A stretch of DNA of 64,000 bases from SZUA-309 sp965232595. Lineage in GTDB: Bacteria > Pseudomonadota > Gammaproteobacteria > Pseudomonadales > Azotimanducaceae. The translations under genes were made by a program, and so were the position numbers. Positions 19,092 through 26,499 of the stretch are shown piece by piece. The stretch spans positions 1,488,001-1,552,000 of the forward strand of contig OZ246983.1 in NCBI GenBank assembly GCA_965232595.1, given 5' to 3'. The notes below the pieces were generated by a model, which was given only the letters and a program-made list of their open reading frames with translations, searched no databases and was not told the DNA's origin. Numbering within the stretch: position 1 is the stretch's first letter; each line of letters opens with the position of its first letter.

Positions 19092-20468
19092 TCAGAGCAG
19101 GTCCACGGCGCGGAACGCGGCGGCGAAACGTTCGCGCACCTCCGCCTCCCAGTTCTCGAGGAAGCGCGCGATGTCCCGGTCGAAGCCGGCCGTGCCGAGC
19201 TGCATAGCATCCAGATCAACCAGGTGCACCCTGCCCTCATGGACCATGAAGTTGGAGGCCTTGGTGTCGCCGTGGGTCAGCCCGGCACGCTTCAGCAGCA
19301 CGAACAGCCGGGCAACCTCCGCGGCTCTGGCCTGGGACAGGCCCGCTTCAGCCACCTCCTGATGCAGCTCGGTGCCCGGCAGGTCGTCCATGACAAGATA
19401 GGCAACGGGCGGCCGCAGCAGCCGCTTTTCCTCCACCAGCAGCAGCGGCTGAGCGGTCGGCAGATCGAGAAAGGTCATGAGCTGACCCATCATCCAGGCC
19501 CTGCGGTAGCGCGGCAGCGGTCGCAGCAGGCGGCCGAGCCCTTTGCGGAAGCTTTTGACGTTGTAACGCTTGATGATCACCCCGCCGTCAGCCCGGGTTC
19601 GAACCAGCGTGGCGCTGTTGCCCGTCTTCACCGCTTCCATCTGCAGGAACTTCTCACCGCTGACGAACGCTCCCCGCTCGCTCAACAACTCGCAGGCCAG
19701 CTCGCCACGGCCTCGATGGACGAAGTAGCGGAAGGTGCGGTCTTCGCGGACGGCGAACTCGGTGCAGGGACGGAAGCACTTTTTCAGGTAACGACGGACC
19801 CTGCCCCGTCGCGCCTGATCAACCTTGCCGGCAAAGCGGTCCACCCCCCGGTCAGCACGCGGCCGATAGCTCAGATAGGTGCTCAGCAGAGCCTCTGCGC
19901 CCTCATCCTCCTGGGGCGGCCGCTGCGCAGCCAACAGAGCCAGATCTTCCAGGCCGCGCCCGAGCGGCACCGGATTTGCCCGTCGTCGGACCCCATCGCC
20001 GTCCACGGCGTAAAGCTGCTCGCCGGAACGCACGAAGTTCTTCAGGTGCAGGTCGACCTGCCAGAGGCCGGCTTCGTGCATCCGCCCGAGCAGCACCGCG
20101 GCCTGCTCGACGACCTCCTGATCTTCCGGCTCAATGACCGCTGCACCCGGCAGGTACTCGATCACCAGACCGCTGATGCCGGGCTCATCGAGATCCCCAA
20201 GAAGCATCGGCACCGGCAGGCCCGCCTCGTGCAGCCAGTTCAGACCCCGTCGCTCCCGCTCCCGGTAGCGCCGGTTGCCGCTGCCGAGAAAGAGCTTCAG
20301 CAGCCGGTCACCGGACTCGGCCTGGGCGGCCTGCAGGACCACGCGCCGACCCGGCAGGACCCGGAGGATGCGCTCGCAACGCCAGGTTTCAGCACCCAGC
20401 TGCAGCTCGAACGGTGCGCTTGATCCGGCATCCAGCGTTGCCAGCTCGGCGAGCGTCAGAAGCTTCAC
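19092..20468 (-). CDS. Tandem kinase-domain LPS protein (PA5006-like)
   Basis: A 458-residue cytoplasmic protein made of two protein-kinase-like folds of the Rio/Bud32/RfaP type. In the first (about 45-240) candidate residues are K58 and catalytic D139 with N144 (WQVDLHLKNF), then D156 in AVDGDG. In the second (about 280-458) they are K300, D401 and N406 (THGDTKASNF), then D418 in VDLDAM. Both sets look complete, so both domains could be active. It starts at GTG overlapping the waaP stop. A heptose or core-sugar phosphorylation role is inferred from the waaP neighbour. Confidence 0.8.
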   Translation of the reverse strand: MKLLTLAELATLDAGSSAPFELQLGAETWRCERILRVLPGRRVVLQAAQAESGDRLLKLFLGSGNRRYRERERRGLNWLHEAGLPVPMLLGDLDEPGISGLVIEYLPGAAVIEPEDQEVVEQAAVLLGRMHEAGLWQVDLHLKNFVRSGEQLYAVDGDGVRRRANPVPLGRGLEDLALLAAQRPPQEDEGAEALLSTYLSYRPRADRGVDRFAGKVDQARRGRVRRYLKKCFRPCTEFAVREDRTFRYFVHRGRGELACELLSERGAFVSGEKFLQMEAVKTGNSATLVRTRADGGVIIKRYNVKSFRKGLGRLLRPLPRYRRAWMMGQLMTFLDLPTAQPLLLVEEKRLLRPPVAYLVMDDLPGTELHQEVAEAGLSQARAAEVARLFVLLKRAGLTHGDTKASNFMVHEGRVHLVDLDAMQLGTAGFDRDIARFLENWEAEVRERFAAAFRAVDLL

Positions 20469-21274
20469 GGCTCGAAGTTTCCCCGGGTGAGGGATTTTCT
20501 TTCGCCCTTCCGATACAGGCCGAGCGCCCGTTTGTAGACGTCAGCCCAGAATGCGCCATCTTCGGCGAAGGTCTCCCGCAGCGGGCGCCCGGTGTAGATC
20601 CGCACGAAGCGCAGCCAGGCCAGGCGGCTGATCGGGAGATCCAGAGAGGAGTAGAGAAGCGCCGCCAGATCCTTGCGCCGCCAGTGACGGGGAATCTGCT
20701 CGAAGATGAGCGCCCGGTGCAGGTCCAAGACGCCGAGATCGCGCTCCGGATCGGGATGCTCGAGCAGATGGCAGAGGTAGAAATCCCGGTGCACGAGCCC
20801 GGCCGCATGAAAGCGCCGGGCGAAGTCCGCCACCCGAACCAGCAATCGGCGCTTCTCCAGCGGCGTGGGCGCCGCCTCCAGCCAGCGCAGCGTTTTCACC
20901 TTGAGGTCCTCGTACCCCGTGAGCTCCTCGGTTAGCACGAAGGAGGCGCGCGCCGGGGCCGGGGCGTCGTTCTCAGCGAATGCGGCCACCACCGGTGCCG
21001 TCAGGCCCTGCGCCTGCAGATGGCGGCAGGCAAGATACTCGTTGCGGGCACCGAAGATCGGCTGCTTGCCAACCAGCCAGTTTTTCAGAACCTCGCCGAT
21101 GCCCACGCCCTGATGCCGTTTCAGGTAGAAGGCGGCACCACCCAGCTCAACTCGAAGCGTCTGCCGGCCGGCGACGTCCCGCACCACGTCTCCCTCCAGC
21201 TGCCAGGCACGGGCCACCGGATCGTCGCCGAGAAAGGGCGCGACGTCTTCGCGAATGTAAGGCTCAACCGGCAA
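20465..21274 (-). CDS. waaP: LPS heptose kinase WaaP (RfaP)
   Basis: Phosphorylates the first inner-core heptose, a step essential for viability in P. aeruginosa. The kinase fold is recognisable: YLKRH (K52), NEYLACRHL, and catalytic LVHRDFYLCHL with D164, matching D163 of P. aeruginosa WaaP, followed by VLDLHRAL and WRRKDLAALLYSS. At 269 residues it is full length. The start is a TTG overlapping the end of the double-WaaG gene by 11 nt, and it leads directly into the tandem kinase gene. Confidence 0.93.
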   Translation of the reverse strand: MPVEPYIREDVAPFLGDDPVARAWQLEGDVVRDVAGRQTLRVELGGAAFYLKRHQGVGIGEVLKNWLVGKQPIFGARNEYLACRHLQAQGLTAPVVAAFAENDAPAPARASFVLTEELTGYEDLKVKTLRWLEAAPTPLEKRRLLVRVADFARRFHAAGLVHRDFYLCHLLEHPDPERDLGVLDLHRALIFEQIPRHWRRKDLAALLYSSLDLPISRLAWLRFVRIYTGRPLRETFAEDGAFWADVYKRALGLYRKGERKSLTRGNFEP

Positions 21275-23519
21275 GTCTGGCCTCGATCAGATCGGTTGCC
21301 CGCTCCGCCATGTGGTAAACGTCCGCCGTGCGGCCGAAGGCAACGCCTTTTTCCGCGCAGGCGCGGCGCAAGGCCTCGTCGGTGACGAACGCTTCCAGCA
21401 CCTCGTTCAGCCGTTGCTGCGAAAAGGGGCTCTCGATCAGCACCCCACCGCCTGAGTCTTCCACGTAGTGGCCAAAACCGCAGACGTCCGTGGCGATAAC
21501 GGGCAGGCCTGCCACCAGCGCCTCGATCAGAACGATGCCGCCACTCTCCATGTAGGCGGGGTGCAGCATCAGATCGGCGCCCTGCAGGAAGCGAGGCACG
21601 TCGTCCCGGCCGGCGAAAATGGTCAGCAGCGACTCGACCCCGAGGTCTTCGGCGAGCCGCTGAAACTGCCGCGGGTTGTCCTGCCCGATGACAAAGAAGC
21701 GCACGTTCTCGCGAACCGCATCCGGCAGCGCGGCGATGGCGGTCAGCGCCCGGTCCAGACCCTTGGTGATGAAGCCGGAGCCGATCAGCAGCAGCAGCAC
21801 CTGATCATCGGCGATCCCGAACTCGCACCTGAACTCTTTGCGCAGCTGCTCCGCGTCCTCTCCCCGACGCCGGTCTTCGGCAATGCCGGGCGGCAGCAGG
21901 TGCAGGGCTGCGTTCGGCGTCTGGTAGAACTTCTGGAACTGTGCCTGTTGCTGCTGGGTGATGAGCAGCACGTCTACCCCGGCGTCCGGGTCGAACACCG
22001 CGTGCTCGAAGCGCGAGAACAGCCGGTAGCGGCCCGTCATCCGATAGGTGGGCGCGCGCAGCTGCTGGGCTTTCTCTTCGTAGCAGGAATCTGCTGCGTA
22101 GTAGACATCCAGGCCCGGCATTTTGTTGAAGCCGACCAGGATGTCTGCCGGCTTCAGCTGCAGATCCTCCAGCACCCAATCCGCAAAGCGCCGGTAGCGA
22201 ACGTGGTTGGTGACTGCCGCCACGGGCACGATCACCACGTCGAAGCCTTCCGGTACCGGGCCTTCCCAGGAGAGGGTGTAGACGCGAATGTGCATGCCAC
22301 GGCGCTGGCACTCCAGAGCAACGCGCAGGAAGTCCCGTTGCAGGCCACCGTAGGGGAAGTACTTGAACAGGGCGAAGGCGAGCAGCGGGGCCCGGCGGGC
22401 GGCGAAGTCCTCCAGGTAATCGACGGCGGTTTCAGCCAGGGTGAACAGCTCCTGACGCTCCGCCATCGCCATGCCGCGACAGGTCCAGTCTGCCCGCTGC
22501 TCCGAGGTCAGGAGCTCCACCAGCTGCTCGTTGAACCGGCTCTGCTCGAAGGGCAGGTCGGCAAGCAGGCCGGCGCCGGCTTCTTCGAGGTACTTGGCGT
22601 AGCCGCAATTGCGCGTCACCAGCGCCGGCACGCCCGCAAACATCGCCTCGAGGATGACCATCCCGGCCAGCTCATCGTAAGCCGGCAGCATCAGCGCGTC
22701 GGCGGCGAACAGGAAGCGCGGCACGTCGTCCCGGCCTTCGGTAAAGAAGGAGACCCGGTCGGCCACGCCGAGCCGGATCGCCATGCGCTTGAACGGCTCG
22801 GCGTTGTCGCGACCCAGCACGTGCAGGTGGCAACGCTCGTAAAGGGACGGCGGCAGCGCCTTCAGTGCCAGCAGCGCCCGGTCCAGCCCTTTCTTGATGA
22901 ATCCTGAGCCAATGAACAGCAGCAGCAGGTCACCTTCCGGGATCTCAAACTCGGCCCGGAACTCCTTGCCGATTCTGTCCTTGTCGGCGGGCGCCACCCG
23001 GTCGCGCTCGATGCCTGGCGGCAGCGGGTGGAAACGTTCACGCTGAGTCCCGTAGTGACGGATGAAGTACGGTGTCTGCACGTCGGAGATGGTGAGGATC
23101 TGGGTCAACACCAGCGGATCGAACACCGAGCGTTCGAAGTCGGCAAAGTGCCGATAGCGGGGCAACGACCGATACAGCTGACCCCGCTGGCTGCGCGCCT
23201 TCTCTTCGTAGCAGGAGTCACCCGCGTAGTAGACGTCGAGCCCCGGCATCTTGTTCATGCCCACCAGCAGATCGACGGGATTGGCCCGGACGTGCGCCCT
23301 GACCCGCTCCGCGAAGCGCTCATAGAGCGTGTGGTTGGCCATGGCGTCCACCTCGATGAGGTGCACCTCGAGCGCTTCTTCCGGCAGCGGCGCTTCCCAG
23401 CGGATCGCGTAGATCCGCACCGAGTGACCGCGGTCGAGCGCTGCCCGGGCTATTTTCAGCAGATCCCGTTGAATCCCGCCATAGGGAAAATACTTGTAGA
23501 TGGCGAATGCCAGCTGCAT
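21264..23519 (-). CDS. Tandem-duplicated WaaG-type LPS glycosyltransferase
   Basis: Two complete GT4 WaaG domains lie in one 751-residue chain: about 1-375 and 378-751. Each has its own YKYFPYGG/FKYFPYGG opening, NKMPGLDVYYA, SCYEEKA, LPPGI, GSGFI-KGLDRAL and an EX7E site (E283/E291 and E658/E666). A normal WaaG is about 370 residues and adds the first hexose to the inner-core heptose region. The halves are clearly diverged, so this is an old fusion, not an assembly error. It lies between waaC and waaP, the usual place of waaG. Both active sites look intact, suggesting two successive hexose transfers (inference). Confidence 0.93.
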   Translation of the reverse strand: MQLAFAIYKYFPYGGIQRDLLKIARAALDRGHSVRIYAIRWEAPLPEEALEVHLIEVDAMANHTLYERFAERVRAHVRANPVDLLVGMNKMPGLDVYYAGDSCYEEKARSQRGQLYRSLPRYRHFADFERSVFDPLVLTQILTISDVQTPYFIRHYGTQRERFHPLPPGIERDRVAPADKDRIGKEFRAEFEIPEGDLLLLFIGSGFIKKGLDRALLALKALPPSLYERCHLHVLGRDNAEPFKRMAIRLGVADRVSFFTEGRDDVPRFLFAADALMLPAYDELAGMVILEAMFAGVPALVTRNCGYAKYLEEAGAGLLADLPFEQSRFNEQLVELLTSEQRADWTCRGMAMAERQELFTLAETAVDYLEDFAARRAPLLAFALFKYFPYGGLQRDFLRVALECQRRGMHIRVYTLSWEGPVPEGFDVVIVPVAAVTNHVRYRRFADWVLEDLQLKPADILVGFNKMPGLDVYYAADSCYEEKAQQLRAPTYRMTGRYRLFSRFEHAVFDPDAGVDVLLITQQQQAQFQKFYQTPNAALHLLPPGIAEDRRRGEDAEQLRKEFRCEFGIADDQVLLLLIGSGFITKGLDRALTAIAALPDAVRENVRFFVIGQDNPRQFQRLAEDLGVESLLTIFAGRDDVPRFLQGADLMLHPAYMESGGIVLIEALVAGLPVIATDVCGFGHYVEDSGGGVLIESPFSQQRLNEVLEAFVTDEALRRACAEKGVAFGRTADVYHMAERATDLIEARLAG

Positions 23520-23527
23520 TCGGCTCG

Positions 23528-24571
23528 TTACCCCTGGTTACTCTGGCTGCCCGCTCGCCCCAGCAGCGTCATGGCTTCTTCCCTGATCCGCTCCGGCGTC
23601 AGCCGAGCATAACAAGCCGGTTGAACCACCTCACCCCGCCACTCGAGCGCCTCACCCCGATAGCCACAGGTACGATTCAGGCAGGGCGCGCAGCCCAGGT
23701 CAGACTGCAGGTTGACCACCCGATCACCGACCGCGCCGGTGCGCACGGCGCTGGTGCTGCCGTAGATGACCAGCGTCGGTCTTCCCAGCGCGGCGGCAAG
23801 GTGGGTCAATCCGGAGTCGACGCCGACCACGAGGCCGGCCGTGCTGATGACGTCGCCCAGCTCGGCCAGGGACAGGGCTGGCAGGACCTCTGCCTTCGGC
23901 AGGCCCTGGGCGATTCGCTCCGCCCTGGCTCGCTCCTCATCGCCACCCCAGGGCAGCGCAAGCTGCCAGCCGTCCGCCACCAGCGATTCCGCCAGCGCTC
24001 GCCACATGGATTCCGGCCAGTGCTTGCTCGCCCAGGTGGTGCCATGCAGCAGCACGCAGAGATTCGCCTCCCCGGCGCCGGGCGAGGCGATGCCGAAGTC
24101 CGGCCGGCCTGCCGGCACGGCGTAGCCGAAAGTACCCGCGAACAGACGGCGCAGCCTGTCGACGGCGTGATCCCCTAACGGCACCGTCACCCGGCGTTGG
24201 CTGGCGAACGCTGCCCAGGGTTCTCGGGCCGAGGTGAAGTTGAGGCCCGCCCGCTCGTTGCCGCGCGCCAGCAGGCTGACGGCGGCAGATTTGATCAGAC
24301 CCTGGGCGTCCAGGATCAGATCGTAGGGTTCGGCACGCAGGGTGCGGACGAAACCGGCCATCGCGTCTCCCTCGCGGGCCAGCTGCCTGCGCCAGCGGCG
24401 CCAGGCGATGGGCAGCACCCGAGCGACGGCAGGATGCGCCTCGGGAATTGCGGCAAAAGCTTCCTCCACCACCCAGTCGAAGGTCACTCCGTGCGCAGCC
24501 GCGTCGGTGACGGCCGGCAGGGTGTGGACCACGTCACCCAGCGACGACATCTTGACCAGCAGCACCCGCAC
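23528..24571 (-). CDS. waaC: Heptosyltransferase I WaaC
   Basis: Adds the first L-glycero-D-manno-heptose to Kdo2-lipid A using ADP-heptose. A GT9 protein of 347 residues with opening KMSSLGDVVHTLPAVTDA, WVVEEAFAAIPEAHPAV and AWRRWRR, all typical of WaaC, and the donor site VGVDSGLTHLAAALG. A cysteine cluster (CAPCLNRTCGYRG) lies near the C-terminus. The GTG start follows the waaF stop codon with no gap, so the two are translationally coupled. Confidence 0.95.
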   Translation of the reverse strand: MRVLLVKMSSLGDVVHTLPAVTDAAAHGVTFDWVVEEAFAAIPEAHPAVARVLPIAWRRWRRQLAREGDAMAGFVRTLRAEPYDLILDAQGLIKSAAVSLLARGNERAGLNFTSAREPWAAFASQRRVTVPLGDHAVDRLRRLFAGTFGYAVPAGRPDFGIASPGAGEANLCVLLHGTTWASKHWPESMWRALAESLVADGWQLALPWGGDEERARAERIAQGLPKAEVLPALSLAELGDVISTAGLVVGVDSGLTHLAAALGRPTLVIYGSTSAVRTGAVGDRVVNLQSDLGCAPCLNRTCGYRGEALEWRGEVVQPACYARLTPERIREEAMTLLGRAGSQSNQG

Positions 24572-25555
24572 TCAGAGCACCTCGATGACCCGTTCCGGGT
24601 TCAGCTGCTCGAGGCAGTTCAGATGACCCAGCGGGCACTGGCGCTGAAAGCAGGGACTGCACTCGATGGGTTGCCGGACCACGGTGGACGCCTCGCCCAG
24701 CGGCGGCGTGAAGTCGGGCGAGGTGGAGCCGAACACCGCCGCCAGCGGCTTGCCGAGCGCCGCCGCCACGTGCATCAGGCCGGAATCGTTCGTCACCACC
24801 CGCTCACACAGGGACAACAGATCGACCGCTTCCAGCAGCGTGGTTCTGCCGGCCAGGTTGCTCACTCCGGGCACTTCAGCGGCAATTTCCGCGCAGGTCT
24901 GCCGGTCGCCGGGTGAGCCGAACAGCCAGACGTCGCGGCCTCTGGCCAGCTCTGCGCGGGCGACGGCGGCAAAGTGCCGCGGCGGCCAGCGCTTGGCCGG
25001 GCCGAACTCGGCGCCGGGGCAGAGCGCCGTCACATCGTTCCCCGCCAGCTCCAGCTGCGCCAGGAGCGCCGTAGCCGCGGCCTGATCTGCCCGTAACTCT
25101 GGCAACGGGTAAGGTTTCGGCAGCTCTGCACCTTCGGCCAGGGCCAGGGCCATGAAGCGTTCGATCATCAGCGGGTAGCGGTCAGGGTCCAGCCGGCGCC
25201 GGTCGTTCAGCACCCCGAAGCGGGACTCGCCGTGCCAGCCCGTGCGTTTGGGGATGCCGGCCCAGAAGGGCACCAGCGCCGACTTGAAGCTGTTCGGCAG
25301 CAGGATGGCCTGGTCGTAGCGCTCGGCCCGGAGGCTTCGCGCCAGAGACCGCCGGGCTTTCAGCCCGAACTCGCCGTGCCCGACGTCCAGCAGCCAATGC
25401 CTGGATACGCCAGGCAGGCGCTCTGCCAGCGCTTCCGTTGCCGGCGGCGCCACCATGTGCACCTCCCGGCCGGGCTCACGCTTGAGCAGCGTCACCAGGG
25501 TATGGGCCATCACCATGTCACCTACCCAGGCAGGCGCCACGACGAGGATCTTCAC
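24572..25555 (-). CDS. waaF: Heptosyltransferase II WaaF
   Basis: Adds the second heptose to the inner core. The 327-residue GT9 protein begins VVAPAWVGDMVMAHTL, has LLPNSFKSALVPFWAGIPKRTGW and the donor motif TNDSGLMHVAAALGKP, all WaaF features. It is slightly shorter than the usual 345-355 residues at the C-terminus. It opens the LPS run after ilvE (5-bp gap), the order ilvE-waaF-waaC also found in Pseudomonas. Confidence 0.95.
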   Translation of the reverse strand: MKILVVAPAWVGDMVMAHTLVTLLKREPGREVHMVAPPATEALAERLPGVSRHWLLDVGHGEFGLKARRSLARSLRAERYDQAILLPNSFKSALVPFWAGIPKRTGWHGESRFGVLNDRRRLDPDRYPLMIERFMALALAEGAELPKPYPLPELRADQAAATALLAQLELAGNDVTALCPGAEFGPAKRWPPRHFAAVARAELARGRDVWLFGSPGDRQTCAEIAAEVPGVSNLAGRTTLLEAVDLLSLCERVVTNDSGLMHVAAALGKPLAAVFGSTSPDFTPPLGEASTVVRQPIECSPCFQRQCPLGHLNCLEQLNPERVIEVL

Positions 25556-25560
25556 GTCAG

Positions 25561-26499
25561 TCAGGATCCGCTGACGGGGGTGAGCCAGTCGGGATGCTCC
25601 TCCCGGGCGCCGCGCACCTGATCGAAGTAGAGGGTCTGCAGCGTTTCGGTCACCGGGCCCCGCGCGCCGCTGCCGATCATGCGGCCGTCCAGCTCCCGGA
25701 TCGGCAGCACCTCCGCCGCGGTACCGGTAAAGAACGCTTCATCCGCGATGTACACCTCGTCCCGGGTTATCCGCCGCTCGATCAGCGGGTAGCCGGCTTC
25801 CCGAGCCAGAGTGATCACCGAGTCACGGGTAATGCCATCGAGGCAGGAAGTGAGCTCAGGGGTGTGAATGACCCCGTCCCGGACGATGAAGACGTTCTCG
25901 CCGGTGCCCTCCGCCACGTAGCCCTCGTTGTCGAGCATCAGCGCTTCGTCGCAGCCCGCATCCAGCGCCTCGTGCAGCGCCAGGATGGAATTGATGTAGT
26001 TGCCGTTGGCCTTCGCCTTGCACATGGTGATGTTGACGTGATGGCGGGTGTAGGAAGACGTGCGCACCTTGATGCCTTTCTCCCGGCTTTCCGGCTCCAT
26101 GTAGTTGGGCCAGGGCCAGGCAGCAACAATCAGGTTCACGGAGAGATCTTTCGCCCGCAGCCCCATGGCTTCAGCGCCCAGATGCACCATAGGCCGCAGG
26201 TAACCTTCCTTAAGATCGTTGGCGGCGAACACGGCCTGCTGCGCGGCGCTCACCTCTTCCGGGCTGTAGGGGATTTCCAGGCCGAGAATATGCGCCGAGT
26301 TGAACAGGCGCCGGGTGTGCGCTTCCAGCCGGAAGATGCAGGGCCCTCGCGGCGTGTCGTAGGCCCGCACGCCTTCAAACACGCCAACGCCGTAGTGCAG
26401 CGTGTGGGTGAGCACGTGCACGGTTGCTTCCCGCCAGGGGACGAGCTCGCCGTTCTGCCAGATCCAGCCATCGCGGTCAGACAAGTTATCCATCATCAA
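25561..26499 (-). CDS. ilvE: Branched-chain amino acid aminotransferase IlvE
   Basis: A fold-type IV PLP enzyme for the last step of leucine, isoleucine and valine synthesis. Length 312. Motifs include HYGVGVFEGVRAY, LRPMVHLGAEAMG and the PLP-lysine region KAKANGNYINS (lysine 163 by alignment with E. coli K159), then EGTGENVF. Three ATG codons in a row open the frame and lie within the last 14 bases of glnE; the third is as likely as the first. Confidence 0.97.
   Translation of the reverse strand: MMMDNLSDRDGWIWQNGELVPWREATVHVLTHTLHYGVGVFEGVRAYDTPRGPCIFRLEAHTRRLFNSAHILGLEIPYSPEEVSAAQQAVFAANDLKEGYLRPMVHLGAEAMGLRAKDLSVNLIVAAWPWPNYMEPESREKGIKVRTSSYTRHHVNITMCKAKANGNYINSILALHEALDAGCDEALMLDNEGYVAEGTGENVFIVRDGVIHTPELTSCLDGITRDSVITLAREAGYPLIERRITRDEVYIADEAFFTGTAAEVLPIRELDGRMIGSGARGPVTETLQTLYFDQVRGAREEHPDWLTPVSGS

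Noticed and set aside
17264..19207. Long open frame on the plus strand across the carbamoyltransferase
   Set aside because: It is antisense to a gene with clear family motifs. High GC gives long shadow frames, and the translation (repeated arginine, valine, leucine, histidine) has no recognisable domain.
21264..23519. Double WaaG as an assembly duplication
   Set aside because: The two halves differ throughout at protein level, so a copied read segment cannot explain them.
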